Counted from the stretch's first letter, positions 1-9,116 are shown. The stretch: 64,000 nt of DNA from Ectopseudomonas alcaliphila (GCF_900101755.1 NZ_FNAE01000005.1:124001-188000), one strand, 5' to 3'. The notes: generated by a model not told the origin, from the sequence alone. Numbers and translations are program-made.

Positions 1-902
1 AGCGCGGTACCCAGACGAGCGGTGTTCATGAAGGTGAACATGCAGTTCAGGCCTTTGTTGGCCGGGCCAATCAGGTAGCCGGTGGCGCCATCGAAATTCA
101 TCACGCAGGTGGCGTTACCGTGGATGCCCATCTTGTGCTCGATGGAACCGCAGGAAACCGCGTTGCGCTCGCCTACGCCACCTTCGGCGTTGGGCAGGAA
201 CTTCGGCACGATGAACAGCGAGATACCTTTGGTACCGGCCGGTGCATCGGGCAGGCGGGCCAGAACGATATGGACGATGTTGTCGGCCATGTCGTGCTCA
301 CCAGCGGAAATGAAGATCTTGGTGCCGGAGACCTTGTAGCTGCCATCGGCCTGCGGTTCGGCCTTGGTGCGCAGCATGCCCAGGTCGGTGCCGCAATGCG
401 GCTCGGTCAGGCACATGGTGCCGGTCCATTCACCGGAAACCAGTTTGGTCAGGTAGGTGTGCTTCTGCTCGTCGGTACCGTGAGCACCGATGGTGTTCAT
501 CGCGCCATGGCTCAGGCCCGGGTACATGCCCCAGGACCAGTTGGCCGAACCGACCATCTCGCTGACAGCCAGGCCGAGCGACTCAGGCAGGCCCTGGCCG
601 CCATGCTCGACGTCATGGGCCAGGCTCGGCCAGCCGCCTTCGACGAACTGCTGATAAGCCTCTTTGAAGCCGGTCGGGGTTTTCACGCCGGATTCGCTCC
701 AGGTGCAGCCCTCGGTGTCACCCACACGGTTCAGCGGCGACAGCACCTGCTCGCAGAACTTGGCGCCTTCTTCGAGGATGGCGTCGACCATGTCCGGAGT
801 GGCGTCCTGGCAGCCAGGCAGGCTCTGGTAGTGCGCTTCATAGCCCAGCAGCTCGTCACGAACGAAACGAATGTCACGCAAGGGGGCCTTGTAGTCAGGC
901 AT
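1..902 (-). CDS. Acyl-CoA dehydrogenase (N-terminal half; gene continues past the left edge)
   Basis: Flavin-dependent first step of fatty-acid beta-oxidation, desaturating acyl-CoA to enoyl-CoA. The 300 visible residues begin [20 protein letters not shown] and carry the family motif [10 protein letters not shown] around residues 160-170, where the flavin and substrate sites lie. The C-terminal part (family total near 600 residues) is outside the window. The ATG at 902 has an AGAGG Shine-Dalgarno. It stands alone here, with the biotin operon in the same orientation upstream; the layout matches the P. aeruginosa PA0506 neighbourhood as I recall it. A consensus sigma-70 promoter and a PsrA-type operator lie about 110-150 bp upstream, suggesting induction by long-chain acyl-CoA. 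Family assignment is firm; chain-length preference cannot be read from the sequence. Confidence 0.93.
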   Translation of the reverse strand, partial: MPDYKAPLRDIRFVRDELLGYEAHYQSLPGCQDATPDMVDAILEEGAKFCEQVLSPLNRVGDTEGCTWSESGVKTPTGFKEAYQQFVEGGWPSLAHDVEHGGQGLPESLGLAVSEMVGSANWSWGMYPGLSHGAMNTIGAHGTDEQKHTYLTKLVSGEWTGTMCLTEPHCGTDLGMLRTKAEPQADGSYKVSGTKIFISAGEHDMADNIVHIVLARLPDAPAGTKGISLFIVPKFLPNAEGGVGERNAVSCGSIEHKMGIHGNATCVMNFDGATGYLIGPANKGLNCMFTFMNTARLGTA

Positions 903-1009
903 AACGGTAAACCTCTGCGGTGGATTCCTAGTAGTTGGGGTGACCGTCTTGGCGGTCGCTCTCGGGATCACTCCCGGCTGCCTGGCCACGAGGCTGCGGC
1001 CGAAGCAAT

Positions 1010-1036
1010 CAAACAGGCGTTTGAAACATACGTTTA
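1010..1036. promoter_or_regulatory. PsrA-type operator overlapping the -10 box
   Basis: CAAAC-AGGC-GTTTG at 1010-1023 fits the PsrA consensus (G/C)AAAC-N2-4-GTTT(G/C). A second, overlapping near-copy, GAAAC-ATAC-GTTTA, lies at 1023-1036. PsrA is the TetR-family regulator of beta-oxidation genes in pseudomonads and is released by long-chain acyl-CoA. The pair covers the -10 hexamer and start point of the promoter at 1025-1053, a layout typical of repression. Confidence 0.6.
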
Positions 1037-1053
1037 CGCCACCCCCTTGTCAA
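1025..1053 (-). promoter_or_regulatory. Sigma-70 promoter of the acyl-CoA dehydrogenase gene
   Basis: On the minus strand TTGACA (1053-1048), a 17-bp spacer and TATGTT (1030-1025) form a near-consensus promoter. The expected start of transcription is near 1018, about 115 bp upstream of the ATG at 902. Seen in sequence; activity is inferred. Confidence 0.65.
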
Positions 1054-1071
1054 GCGCTGCCAATCGGCCGG

Positions 1072-1806
1072 CTACGCGACCAGATCGATGCGAGGCTCCG
1101 GCGCTGGCAACTCACCCAGACGCCGATACAGATCAAGATTAGGCGCTGGCGGCAAAGCCTGCTGCGACGGCTCGGCAGGCTCATCAGCTTGCCTGGCTTC
1201 GTCACGCGCACTGCGCTGCTCGACGGCGTTGGTGGCTTCTTCGCGCCGCTGCTCGGCCAGTTCGACGCGCGCCTGCGCCGCCTGCGCCTGGGCCAGAGCA
1301 GCTACACGCAGGTCCTGTGGGGAAGGTTCGATGGGCGCGAGTGCTGCACGCAGGACGATTTCCATCTTGCGCAGCGTCGCTTCGGGATCATTGGGGACGG
1401 GAGCGGTATCGATGCTGACTTCACCGGAAACGGCGTAACGCTGCCCATCCGGGCCGCGCTTGAAGCTGTAGGTGGGCGCACCGGCGTATTGCCCACCAAC
1501 GGCCGCGTGCGCCTGCTCGTGGGTGCGCACCTCGCGGTCACGCTGCACGAGATCGGCGATTTCCAGCTGCTGCTGGCGCTGCTCCCGAGGGCTTGGCTCG
1601 GGCTCGCCTGCAGGCGTCGATGAGTTGGCGTCGCGATCCGCCTCCTCGCGCCCGGAGGCAGCGGAGTCGGCCTGCTGCTCTTGCGGCGCGGCGACAGGCG
1701 CCTGATCGGCACGGGCAATATCCGGGGAAACATCGGACGATAGCGGCCTGGCCGGACTGACGGAAGGTGCGGGAATAAATGCTGGCAGGCTGTTGCCGAT
1801 CTGCAT
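1072..1806 (-). CDS. Putative metalloprotease, SprA/CJM1_0395 family
   Basis: A 244-residue protein. The first 80 residues are a low-complexity stretch rich in Pro, Ala, Glu and Gln. A compact central domain follows, containing RTHEQAHAAVGGQYAG (about residues 92-108) with an HExxH-type zinc motif (HEQAH), then SFKRGPDGQRYAVSGEVSID. This is the hallmark of the SprA-related putative metalloprotease family. The C-terminal third is an Ala/Glu/Arg-rich helix, probably coiled coil. No signal peptide is evident. It runs in the same direction as the next gene upstream (end 1856) and may be co-transcribed with it. Substrate and role are unknown; the family call rests on the motif and its setting. Confidence 0.82.
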   Translation of the reverse strand: MQIGNSLPAFIPAPSVSPARPLSSDVSPDIARADQAPVAAPQEQQADSAASGREEADRDANSSTPAGEPEPSPREQRQQQLEIADLVQRDREVRTHEQAHAAVGGQYAGAPTYSFKRGPDGQRYAVSGEVSIDTAPVPNDPEATLRKMEIVLRAALAPIEPSPQDLRVAALAQAQAAQARVELAEQRREEATNAVEQRSARDEARQADEPAEPSQQALPPAPNLDLYRRLGELPAPEPRIDLVA

Positions 1807-1855
1807 GAACGCCCTCCTGCCCTGCTACCGGCTGCGCTCGCAGCTGGGGTACTAC

Positions 1856-2155
1856 TTAGGCACGGGTATCGATCAGAGTGCCCAGCACCTCGTCAGCCGT
1901 GTCGACGACACGTGCATTGGCACGGACTTCGTTCTCACCGACGCGCAGCGCCACAAGGCTTTCGGTCAGGTCGGGACGGTTACGCTCGGCAACCTGCGTG
2001 CTCGGGTTGACCTGATTCTGCGGCGGGGTCTGCGTAGCCTGCTGCGAGGGGTTGATGGTGTTGCTGGCAATATCAGCGGCTGCCTGTTCGACACGGCGTT
2101 GCCCGGCCTGAATACCGTTCAAACCCGAATTGAATGCATTGGCGGAGATTTCCAT
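1856..2155 (-). CDS. Small flagellar-rod-like hypothetical protein
   Basis: A 99-residue protein starting MEISANAFNSGLNGIQAGQR. The first 35 residues (..RRVEQAAADIASNTIN) resemble the N-terminal helix of flagellar axial proteins (FlgB/FlgG type, with the pattern A..NIAN). A Pro/Gln/Asn-rich linker and a C-terminal helix ending in VLGTLIDTRA follow, also reminiscent of rod-protein C-termini. The central domain of a true rod protein is missing. Conserved small proteins of this kind occur in Pseudomonas outside flagellar clusters. No flagellar genes are near; only the metalloprotease-like gene lies downstream. Function unknown. Confidence 0.75.
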   Translation of the reverse strand: MEISANAFNSGLNGIQAGQRRVEQAAADIASNTINPSQQATQTPPQNQVNPSTQVAERNRPDLTESLVALRVGENEVRANARVVDTADEVLGTLIDTRA

Positions 2156-2254
2156 CGGCAGCCCCCTGAGGGATGTAGAACCTGATGACAGGTATTGAAG
2201 CAGAAAACGGCTAAAAAACGTACAGGCAAAAGGCTATGGTCACTTTACTGTTTA

Positions 2255-2941
2255 TTACCAGTCTGCCAACAACTCGAGATTGAGGTGTTCCGCCACCGCC
2301 GCGGCCGTCGCTTTGCCCAGGTGCGGCACACGCCCCAGACACGGCGCTGGAAGGCGCTCGCCGAGGGTGGCGAGATTGTCTTCCAGGCGCGAGGTCTTGG
2401 GCTCGACGATATTGGCCACCCAGCCGGCCAGCCTGAGCCCGTCCCGCTCGATGGCTTCGGCACTGAGCTGCGCATGATTGATACACCCCAGGCGCACACC
2501 CACCACCAGAATCACCGGGATGCCCAGCGCCAGGGCCAGGTCCGACAGGTTTTCCTCGCCGGCCAGCGGCACACGCCAACCGCCTGCGCCCTCCACCAGC
2601 GAGAAGTCCGCGCCCTTGGCCAGGATCGCCTGTACCGGCGGCAGCAGGCTGGCAACATCCAGTTTGATGCCCACCTCACGAGCCGCCAGATGCGGCGCAA
2701 TGGCCGGTTCGAACGCCAGCGGGTTGACCTCTTCATAGCGCAGCGGCAACGAACACTGGGCGAGCAAGGCCAGCGCGTCGTCGTTGCGCAAGCCGTCGGC
2801 GGTTCGCATGCAACCGGAAGCGACCGGCTTGGCCGCTGCAGTGCTCAAGCCCTGCAGGCGCGCGGCGTGTAACAGCCCGGCGGCGATGGTGGTCTTGCCG
2901 ATTTCGGTGTCCGTTCCAGTGACAAAGTAGGCTTGAGTCAT
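2255..2941 (-). CDS. bioD: Dethiobiotin synthetase
   Basis: Makes dethiobiotin from 7,8-diaminononanoate, CO2 and ATP, the penultimate step of biotin synthesis, in the cytoplasm. The P-loop GTDTEIGKTT is at residues 9-18, AKPVASGC and VEGAGGWRVPL are the diagnostic active-site segments, and the 228-residue length is normal. The ATG at 2941 gives the standard N-terminus MTQAYFVTGTDTEIGKT; upstream in-frame starts run into the intergenic repeat and were not used. It is the last gene of bioB-F-H-C-D, 65 bp after bioC, with a GTAGGAGCGAGC-type palindrome between them. Confidence 0.96.
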   Translation of the reverse strand: MTQAYFVTGTDTEIGKTTIAAGLLHAARLQGLSTAAAKPVASGCMRTADGLRNDDALALLAQCSLPLRYEEVNPLAFEPAIAPHLAAREVGIKLDVASLLPPVQAILAKGADFSLVEGAGGWRVPLAGEENLSDLALALGIPVILVVGVRLGCINHAQLSAEAIERDGLRLAGWVANIVEPKTSRLEDNLATLGERLPAPCLGRVPHLGKATAAAVAEHLNLELLADW

Positions 2942-2949
2942 CTGATCTT

Positions 2950-2980
2950 CCCGTAGGAGCGAGCCCTGCTCGCGAAGCTT
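2950..2980. repeat. REP-like palindrome between bioC and bioD
   Basis: GTAGGAGCGAG-N-CTCGCGAAGC is a short imperfect inverted repeat of the GTAGGAGC family found in many gaps of this window. It may act in mRNA stability or partial termination inside the bio operon. Confidence 0.5.
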
Positions 2981-3006
2981 CTCTGGGGGCTTATTGGCGG
3001 GCGGGG

Positions 3007-3816
3007 TCACGCCTGTGAAGGTTTCTGCAGCACGCCGTACAGCACCTGATAGGTCGCCGGCAGCCCCTGAGGCTGACGAAAACACTCGTAGGCCTCGATC
3101 AGCGCACGAATGCGTGAGCGCCCGGTCAATCCGCCCGGTCGCCCCGGATTGAGGTTGTGCGCGCCGAGGTCCTTGAGCGAGGTGGTCAGGCTGCGCAGAT
3201 CCGGGAAATGCAGCACCTCGGCCTGACGCTGTAGCGTCAGCGGCTTTAATCCGCTGACCGCGCATATCTGCTGGTAATCCTCGAAGCGGCGAAAGCGATT
3301 GACGTGGACCAAGCCGTCGACCGCCAGCCAGCTGTCACGCAGTTCCTGCAGGGTGCCGACGCACAGACTGGAGAACGCCAGCACACCACCGGGGCGTAAC
3401 ACCCGCTGCGCCTCGCTCAGCACTCGCGGGAAATCAGCACACCATTGCAGCGCCAGGCTGGAGAACAACAGGTCGACGCTGTCGCTTTGCAGCGGCAGGG
3501 CTTCGGCATCGCCAGCGATGAAATGTGCAGCACCGCCCTGAGGTCTGGCGTGGCGCAGCATGCCTTCGGCGATATCCACCGCCAGCCCTTCGCCCGGTGC
3601 ATAACGCTCGGCCAGGGCGCGGGTGAAATAGCCCGTGCCGCAGCCAAGATCCAGCCAGCGCTGCGGCTGCAGCGAAGCCGGCAAGCGCGCCAGCAACTGC
3701 GTGCCAACATTGCGTTGCAACTCGGCCACCGCATCGTAACTTTCCGCCGCGCGGGAGAAGGAGGCCGCCACCTGGTGCTTGTCCGGCAGGCCGCCGGGCT
3801 GGGCGTACTCGCTCAT
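3007..3816 (-). CDS. bioC: Malonyl-[acyl-carrier protein] O-methyltransferase
   Basis: SAM-dependent enzyme that methylates the free carboxyl of malonyl-ACP, disguising it so that fatty-acid synthase can build the pimeloyl chain of biotin. The 269 residues include the class I methyltransferase glycine loop [12 protein letters not shown] at about residues 54-65, the acidic VDIAEGML strand and the downstream [13 protein letters not shown] that is typical of BioC. The ATG at 3816 gives [20 protein letters not shown], the usual N-terminus. It lies between bioH and bioD in the operon; the 171-bp gap to bioH holds palindromic repeats but no gene. Confidence 0.95.
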   Translation of the reverse strand: MSEYAQPGGLPDKHQVAASFSRAAESYDAVAELQRNVGTQLLARLPASLQPQRWLDLGCGTGYFTRALAERYAPGEGLAVDIAEGMLRHARPQGGAAHFIAGDAEALPLQSDSVDLLFSSLALQWCADFPRVLSEAQRVLRPGGVLAFSSLCVGTLQELRDSWLAVDGLVHVNRFRRFEDYQQICAVSGLKPLTLQRQAEVLHFPDLRSLTTSLKDLGAHNLNPGRPGGLTGRSRIRALIEAYECFRQPQGLPATYQVLYGVLQKPSQA

Positions 3817-3987
3817 AGGCCGCCCCCGCAGGATGTGCCCTGCGCACCCTGGGATATCTGCAGCTGGTGCGCGCGGTGCACCCTACAGGCGCTCGACATA
3901 CCGGGGAAGCGAGTGTGCAACGCCTCCACGTAGGGTGCGCCGTGCGCAGCAAAGGATTGCGGCAGTGCGCGGCAGCAAGCCAGCCGC
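3817..3987. repeat. Palindrome-containing gap between bioH and bioC
   Basis: The gap holds an inverted repeat with arms GGTGCACCCTAC (near 3880) and GTAGGGTGCGCC (near 3930), the GTAGGGTG repeat type seen elsewhere in the window. No ORF in it looks coding. An unusual spacer within an otherwise tight operon. Confidence 0.5.
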
Positions 3988-4713
3988 CTACGAGTCGCCA
4001 TCGTTGGCCTCGCGGATAAACTCGAGCAGCAGCGCCGCCAGGGCCTGCGGCTGTTCCAGAACGAAGGCGTGGCCGCAGCCCTCCAGCACATCCACCTCGC
4101 CGGCTGGTAGCAGCGCCAGCAGGTCATCGGCGACGGCAGCCGGCACCAGGGCGTCCTGCTCAGCCAGCAGGTGCAGCTGCGGCCCGGTGAAGGCGGCGAG
4201 CGCGGTACGGTTATCCAGCGTCGCCAGCACCTGCAGTCCGGCCAGCAGCGAGGGCTCGTTGGTCAACAGATTGGTCTGCAGCAGGCGCGCCAGGCCTCGG
4301 GCATCGCCGCTGCCCTGGGCGCAGAGCATGGCAAAACGCTTGAGCGTGGCACCGGCGTTGTGCGCGCACCCCTCATAGAAGGTCGCATAGGTGTCAGCCG
4401 GCATCGCCTGCGGCCAGGCGTGGCTGGAAACGAAGCGTGCGTTGCTGGCCAGGCCGATCAGCCCACGACAACGCTCGCCGCGGCGCGCGGCCAGGGCTGC
4501 GGCGAGCATGCCGCCGAGCGACCAGCCGACGAGCCAGCAATCATGCGGCAGGCGCGCATCCAGTTCGTCGAGCCAATCCGGCACGCTGGCCGAGGTCAGT
4601 GCCGGCAGTTCGGCGATCTGCACCTGCAGTTCGCCGGCCAGCGCGTCGGCCAACGGTTGCAGTACGACGCCGTCCAGGCCCCAGCCCGGCAACAGAATCA
4701 GCGTCTCACGCAT
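3988..4713 (-). CDS. bioH: Pimeloyl-[acyl-carrier protein] methyl ester esterase
   Basis: Alpha/beta-hydrolase that removes the methyl group added by BioC, releasing pimeloyl-ACP for BioF. The nucleophile elbow GWSLG is at residues 63-67 (Ser65), the catalytic His lies in [12 protein letters not shown] near the C-terminus, and LLPGWGLDG at the N-terminus forms the oxyanion hole. The ATG at 4713 ([12 protein letters not shown]) overlaps the end of bioF by 8 bp, which implies translational coupling; the longer in-frame start at 4773 would lie deep inside bioF and is unlikely. Length is 241 residues. Confidence 0.95.
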   Translation of the reverse strand: MRETLILLPGWGLDGVVLQPLADALAGELQVQIAELPALTSASVPDWLDELDARLPHDCWLVGWSLGGMLAAALAARRGERCRGLIGLASNARFVSSHAWPQAMPADTYATFYEGCAHNAGATLKRFAMLCAQGSGDARGLARLLQTNLLTNEPSLLAGLQVLATLDNRTALAAFTGPQLHLLAEQDALVPAAVADDLLALLPAGEVDVLEGCGHAFVLEQPQALAALLLEFIREANDGDS

Positions 4714-5875
4714 CGGCCTGCACCTGCGGCCAGCACTCGGCCAGCGCTTCAAGCAACAGCTCGAGTTGCGCATCGCTGTGTGCAGCGGAAAGGGTCACGC
4801 GCAAGCGGGCGCTGCCGGCCGGCACGGTCGGCGGGCGGATAGCGCCGACCAGTAATCCGCGATCCTTGAGCAGAGCCGAGAGTTTCAACGCGCGAGCGCT
4901 GTCACCCACCAGGATCGGCTGGATCGGCGTCGGGCTGTCCATCAGGCTCAGGCCGATCTCGGCGGCGCCCTGACGAAAGCGCGCGATCAGTCGCTGCAGA
5001 TGCTCCCGCCGCCAGCTTTCGCTGCGCAGCAATTCCAGGCTTTTCAGCGTGGCGCAGGCCACCGCTGGCGGCTGGCTGGTGGTGTAGATGTAGGGGCGGG
5101 CGAACTGGATCAGGGTCTCGATCAGCTCCTCGCTGCCAGCGACGAAGGCGCCGGCGGTGCCAAAAGCCTTGCCGAGGGTGCCGACCAGCACCTGCACGTC
5201 ATCCAGGCCCAGACCGAAATGCTCGACAATGCCGCCACCGGTCGCGCCCAACGGGCCGAAGCCGTGGGCATCATCGACCATCACCCAGGCCTGCGTGGCG
5301 CGCGCCTCGGCGCACAAGGCAGGCAGATCGGCCAGGTCGCCGTCCATGCTGAACACACCATCGGTGACCACCAGACAGTTGCCAGCAGCCTTGCGCAAAC
5401 GCTTGGCCAGGCTCACCGCATCGTTGTGCAGATAACGGGAAAACCGCGCGCCGCAGAGCAGGCCGGCGTCAAGCAGCGAGGCGTGATTGAGACGATCCTG
5501 CAGTACGCTGTCGCCCTGCCCGAGCAAGGCGGTGACGACCGCCAGGTTGGCCATGTAACCGGTGGAGAACAGCAGCGCGCGCGGCCTGCCGGTGAACTCG
5601 GCCAATGCTTCTTCCAGTTCATGGTGCGGCGTGCTGTGGCCGATCACCAGATGCGAAGCGCCGCCACCGACGCCCCATTTTTCCGCGCCCTGCTGCATGG
5701 CGCGAATCACCTCGGGGTGGTTGGCCAGGCCGAGATAGTCATTGGAACAGAAGGCCAGCAGCTCCTGATCGTCCGCGCGCACTTGCGGCCCCTGCGGGGT
5801 CTGCAACAGCGGGCGGTGGCGAAACAGATCGGCGGCCTGACGCTCGGCCAGGCGGGCGGATAAATCAAAAGGCAT
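4706..5875 (-). CDS. bioF: 8-amino-7-oxononanoate synthase
   Basis: PLP enzyme condensing pimeloyl-ACP with alanine, the first step in forming the biotin rings. The PLP lysine is in [13 protein letters not shown] (K236) and the preceding [10 protein letters not shown] is the cofactor-aspartate segment. I chose the second ATG at 5875 ([13 protein letters not shown], 389 residues): the only AAGG Shine-Dalgarno is 7 nt from it but just 1 nt from the alternative ATG at 5881, which would add Met-His. It follows bioB after an 84-bp gap carrying a long palindrome and overlaps bioH. Confidence 0.94.
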   Translation of the reverse strand: MPFDLSARLAERQAADLFRHRPLLQTPQGPQVRADDQELLAFCSNDYLGLANHPEVIRAMQQGAEKWGVGGGASHLVIGHSTPHHELEEALAEFTGRPRALLFSTGYMANLAVVTALLGQGDSVLQDRLNHASLLDAGLLCGARFSRYLHNDAVSLAKRLRKAAGNCLVVTDGVFSMDGDLADLPALCAEARATQAWVMVDDAHGFGPLGATGGGIVEHFGLGLDDVQVLVGTLGKAFGTAGAFVAGSEELIETLIQFARPYIYTTSQPPAVACATLKSLELLRSESWRREHLQRLIARFRQGAAEIGLSLMDSPTPIQPILVGDSARALKLSALLKDRGLLVGAIRPPTVPAGSARLRVTLSAAHSDAQLELLLEALAECWPQVQADA

Positions 5876-5885
5876 ATGCATACCT

Positions 5886-5948
5886 TGTAGGAGCCGGCTT
5901 GCCGGCGATTAGCAGGCAGTCGCAATCGCCAGCAAGCTGGCTCCTACA
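5886..5948. repeat. REP doublet (BIME-like) between bioB and bioF
   Basis: TGTAGGAGCCGGCTTGCC at the left and its near-perfect inverse ending GGCTCCTACA at the right make a 63-bp hairpin-forming repeat. The same unit recurs at 18094-18171 and, diverged, in other gaps. It could attenuate the bio operon or stabilise upstream mRNA. Confidence 0.75.
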
Positions 5949-5959
5949 TAAACAGCGGT

Positions 5960-7018
5960 TTAGGCCGAAGCGGCGTTGTAGAACAGCTTGGAGTCACGCT
6001 GCTCGACCAGCGCCTGCTCGATGGCCGCCTGGTGCACCTCATCGGCATGTTCTTCGCGCTCTTCCGGCTTGATGCCGAGGCGCTTGAACAGCGCCATGTC
6101 CTTGTCCGCCTGCGGGTTGGCGGTGGTCAGCAGCTTCTCGCCATAGAAGATCGAGTTGGCACCGGCCATGAAGGCCAGGGCCTGCATCTGCTCGTTCATC
6201 GCTTCGCGCCCAGCGGACAGGCGCACGTGGGATTTGGGCATCATGATGCGCGCCACAGCCAGGGTGCGGATGAAGTCGAACGGATCGACGTCCTTCTCCT
6301 CGGCCAGCGGCGTGCCCTTGACCTTGACCAGCATGTTGATCGGCACGCTTTCAGGATGCTCCGGCAAGTTGGCCAGCTGGATCAGCAGCCCTGCGCGGTC
6401 GTCTACCGACTCGCCCATGCCGAGGATGCCGCCGGAGCAGATCTTCATCCCCGCCTCACGCACGTAGGCCAGGGTCTGCAGACGCTCGCCGTAGGTGCGG
6501 GTGGTGATGATGCTGCCGTAGAACTCCGGCGAGGTATCGAGGTTGTGGTTGTAGTAGTCCAGCCCGGCTTCAGCCAGCGCCTGAGTCTGCTCCTGGTCGA
6601 GGCGACCGAGGGTCATGCAGGTTTCCAGGCCGAGCTTCTTCACGCCCTTGACCATTTCCAGCACGTAGGGCATGTCCTTGGCGGAAGGGTGTTTCCACGC
6701 TGCGCCCATGCAGAAGCGCGTGGAGCCGATGGCCTTGGCCTCGGCGGCCGCCTCCAGCACCTTCTGCACCTCCATCAGCTTTTCCTTGTCCAGACCGGTG
6801 TTGTAGTGGCCGGACTGCGGGCAGTACTTGCAGTCTTCCGGACAGGCGCCGGTCTTGATCGACAGCAGGGTCGAAACCTGCACGCGGTTGGCATCGAAGT
6901 GCTGGCGGTGGACGGTCTGCGCCTGGAACAACAGATCATTGAACGGCTGCTCGAACAGCGCGCGAACCTCGGCGAGGTTCCAGTCGTGGCGGGTGGTGAT
7001 TGCAGCAGTTGCGCTCAT
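5960..7018 (-). CDS. bioB: Biotin synthase
   Basis: Radical-SAM enzyme that inserts sulfur into dethiobiotin. The CxxxCxxC cluster for the 4Fe-4S centre is CPEDCKYC (C59, C63, C66), followed by [15 protein letters not shown] and the typical [12 protein letters not shown] and GGILGMGE segments. Length is 352 residues from the ATG at 7018 ([14 protein letters not shown]), which has AAGGA 8 nt upstream; the earlier GTG/ATG extension to 7063 lies in the leader. First gene of bioB-F-H-C-D, with a consensus promoter and a BirA-type operator about 70-120 bp upstream. Confidence 0.97.
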   Translation of the reverse strand: MSATAAITTRHDWNLAEVRALFEQPFNDLLFQAQTVHRQHFDANRVQVSTLLSIKTGACPEDCKYCPQSGHYNTGLDKEKLMEVQKVLEAAAEAKAIGSTRFCMGAAWKHPSAKDMPYVLEMVKGVKKLGLETCMTLGRLDQEQTQALAEAGLDYYNHNLDTSPEFYGSIITTRTYGERLQTLAYVREAGMKICSGGILGMGESVDDRAGLLIQLANLPEHPESVPINMLVKVKGTPLAEEKDVDPFDFIRTLAVARIMMPKSHVRLSAGREAMNEQMQALAFMAGANSIFYGEKLLTTANPQADKDMALFKRLGIKPEEREEHADEVHQAAIEQALVEQRDSKLFYNAASA

Positions 7019-7084
7019 CTGAGAAGTCCTTCGACGCTTGGTGGCATCTGTTGTCAGGCCCACGGGGGCATTCAGGCTTTGGCC

Positions 7085-7112
7085 ATCATAAGTGGCGATT
7101 GGATGCTGTCAA
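7085..7112 (-). promoter_or_regulatory. Sigma-70 promoter of the biotin operon
   Basis: On the minus strand TTGACA (7112-7107), a 16-bp spacer and TATGAT (7090-7085). Expected start is near 7078, leaving a 60-nt leader before bioB. The -35 box lies inside one half of the BirA-type operator. Confidence 0.7.
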
Positions 7113-7137
7113 CCACGATAAAGACACAGGTTTACAT
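7106..7137. promoter_or_regulatory. BirA-type biotin operator
   Basis: CTGTCAACC (7106-7114), 14 bp, then GGTTTACAT (7129-7137). This matches the bipartite consensus TTGTAAACC-N14/15-GGTTTACAA bound by the biotin repressor-ligase BirA at five core positions of one half and eight of nine in the other. It overlaps the bioB -35 box, so biotinyl-AMP-loaded BirA should repress the operon. Confidence 0.75.
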
Positions 7138-7213
7138 CTGATCACTTAACGATCAACAGAACTTATGACATGGCACAAGGCCAAATGCTTACCCCTCCCA
7201 CAGGAAGTTCTGC

Positions 7214-7507
7214 ATGCAGGTAGAAGGTTTTTTCGAAGGACTCGGCGAAGCGCTGGGTCGTGCCATCCGCTTCATCGTCGATATGCTTTCCGGCGTGCTG
7301 GGTGCCATGGCCGATGCCATTGACGACTTTCTCCATGGCCTGGCCAGGGCCATCGGCATGGACGTGTCAATTTTCAGCATCATTCTGCTGATCATCGGCC
7401 TGCTGTTTCTGTTCAATGGCGTGCGCGCACTGCTGCGGCGCTCGATCATTGGCGGTGTGATCTGGCTGTTTCTCGGATTGGTAGTCATGGGCTGGCTGAT
7501 TCGCTGA
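7214..7507 (+). CDS. Small inner-membrane protein, function unknown
   Basis: A 97-residue protein. The first 45 residues are an amphipathic, Gly/Ala-rich helix pair (GLGEALGRAIRFIVDML). Two hydrophobic segments follow: residues about 52-70 (FSIILLIIGLLFLFNGVRALL) and 78-96 (IGGVIWLFLGLVVMGWLIR). The ATG at 7214 has AGGAAG 6 nt upstream. Transcribed divergently from bioB and followed 42 bp later by the ComF-type gene, with which it may share a transcript. I do not recognise a family. Confidence 0.8.
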   Translation: MQVEGFFEGLGEALGRAIRFIVDMLSGVLGAMADAIDDFLHGLARAIGMDVSIFSIILLIIGLLFLFNGVRALLRRSIIGGVIWLFLGLVVMGWLIR

Positions 7508-7549
7508 CGGACGGCTAGCCTGAAGGCTTTCGCTCATGGATGAGCCGCC

Positions 7550-8290
7550 ATGCCGCCGTTCGACTTCATCTCTCTGCAACGCCTCGCCTGGCTGCGTCCG
7601 CGCCGTCATTGCCAGCTCTGCGACGAAGCCACGGATCACCCCACGCACAGCATCTGCACCGCCTGCGAAGCCGAGCTGCCGTGGCTCGGGGCGCATTGTC
7701 AGATCTGTGCGGTGCCATTGCCGGCACACGGCATGATCTGCGGCGCCTGCCAGAACAAGCCACCGAGTTTCAGCCGCGTCGAAGCGCCCTGGCGCTATGC
7801 CTTTCCGGTCGACAACCTGATCACCCGCTTCAAGCACCAGGCGCAATGGCCGCACGGTCGTATGCTCGCCGAACTGCTGGCTGAACATCTCAGCCACGCC
7901 TATGACGAAGGCCTGCCGCGACCACAGGCGCTGCTGCCGGTGCCGCTGGCCCGCAAGCGTCAGCGACGACGCGGCTTCAATCAGGCGCAGATGCTCGCCG
8001 ACTGGCTGGGCGTCCGCCTGAACCTGAGGGTGCAGCATGACTGGCTGCAGCGTCGCGTCGATACGCCCCCACAGCAGGGGCTGGATGCCGCGACGCGCAA
8101 GCGCAATCTGCGTCAGGCCTTCAGCCTGGAACTGCAAGCCAAGGTTGCCGGCGCTCACCTGGCGCTGGTCGACGACGTGCTCACCACGGGCGCAACTGCC
8201 GGCGTGCTCGCCAACCTGCTGCGTCGCGCCGGCGCCCTGCGCGTCGACGTGTATTGCCTGGCACGCACGCCGCGGCCGGGCGATGGCTGA
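7550..8290 (+). CDS. ComF family protein (phosphoribosyltransferase fold)
   Basis: A 246-residue protein with the ComF/GntX layout. The N-terminal zinc-binding region has four CxxC pairs (CQLC, CTAC, CQIC, CGAC between about residues 20 and 68). A phosphoribosyltransferase domain ends in the PRPP-binding loop LALVDDVLTTGATAG near residue 205, and the RKRQRRRGFNQA segment is diagnostic. ComF proteins serve DNA uptake in competent bacteria and GntX relatives gluconate use; the enzymatic substrate is not established. It lies at the end of the biotin locus, as in other pseudomonads, and precedes the ModE-like gene. Confidence 0.88.
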   Translation: MPPFDFISLQRLAWLRPRRHCQLCDEATDHPTHSICTACEAELPWLGAHCQICAVPLPAHGMICGACQNKPPSFSRVEAPWRYAFPVDNLITRFKHQAQWPHGRMLAELLAEHLSHAYDEGLPRPQALLPVPLARKRQRRRGFNQAQMLADWLGVRLNLRVQHDWLQRRVDTPPQQGLDAATRKRNLRQAFSLELQAKVAGAHLALVDDVLTTGATAGVLANLLRRAGALRVDVYCLARTPRPGDG

Positions 8291-8351
8291 CTTGACGCGC
8301 CTGGCGCAGTCACGCACCGTGCCCGGCAACCTCCCTGGCCACGGCTGAACC

Positions 8352-9116
8352 ATGTCGCAGCTTGATCCCATTGCCCAATTGCTCAGCCGCCGGCCGAAGC
8401 GTCTGGCCCTGCTCGAGCAGATCGCCGAACAAGGCTCCATCACCCGCGCCGCCAAGGCCGCCGGGCTGAGCTACAAGGCGGCCTGGGATGCCATCGATGA
8501 GTTGAACAACCTGTCAGAGCAGCCCCTGGTCAGCCGCAACGTCGGCGGCAAAGGTGGCGGTGGTGCACACCTGACACCAGCGGGCGAGCGCCTGCTGGCC
8601 CTGCAACAACGCCTGCAGGCGCTACAGGCGCAACTGCTGCAGGCCGCCGGTGACGACGCCGACCTGGAGCTGCTCGGCCGCCTGATGCTGCGCACCAGCG
8701 CTCGCAACCAGCTGACCGGTCGCGTGCGCGCGATTCATGCGCACGGCCACAACGACCTGATCGATATCGAACTGCCAGGCGGCAGTCGCCTGCAGGCGCT
8801 GATCACCCATGACAGCACGGAAAACCTGCAACTGAGCGAAGGCAGCAGCGTGGTCGCGCTGATCAAGGCCGGCTGGCTGGAATTGCAGCTGCCGAGCCAG
8901 GCGGCAGACGCCGAGTGCAATGCACTGGAGGGGCGGGTCGAGCAGATCCTGCCGGCCAACGACGGCCCCAGTGAAGTGCGCGTGAGCCTGGCCAACGGCC
9001 AGACCCTGTGTGCCTCGATCGAGCCTGATCGCCTGGCGACGCTGGGTCTCGTCGTCGGCGACCCGGTTCGTGCGCAGTTCGCCGCCAGTCAGGTGCTACT
9101 CGGCACCCAGCTGTGA
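8352..9116 (+). CDS. modE: ModE-like molybdate-responsive regulator
   Basis: A 254-residue two-part regulator. Residues 1-110 are a LysR-like winged helix (RLALLEQIAEQGSITRAAKAAGLSYKAAWDAIDELNN) with the GGKGGGGAHLT wing typical of ModE. Residues about 118-185 and 190-254 are two TOBE/MOP ligand-binding domains (TGRVRAIHAHGHNDLIDIELPG and EGRVEQILPANDGPSEVRVSLANG). Full-length ModE binds molybdate as a dimer and controls the molybdate ABC transporter. No modABC lies in the window, so the targets are elsewhere. Spacing to comF is 61 bp. Confidence 0.88.
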   Translation: MSQLDPIAQLLSRRPKRLALLEQIAEQGSITRAAKAAGLSYKAAWDAIDELNNLSEQPLVSRNVGGKGGGGAHLTPAGERLLALQQRLQALQAQLLQAAGDDADLELLGRLMLRTSARNQLTGRVRAIHAHGHNDLIDIELPGGSRLQALITHDSTENLQLSEGSSVVALIKAGWLELQLPSQAADAECNALEGRVEQILPANDGPSEVRVSLANGQTLCASIEPDRLATLGLVVGDPVRAQFAASQVLLGTQL

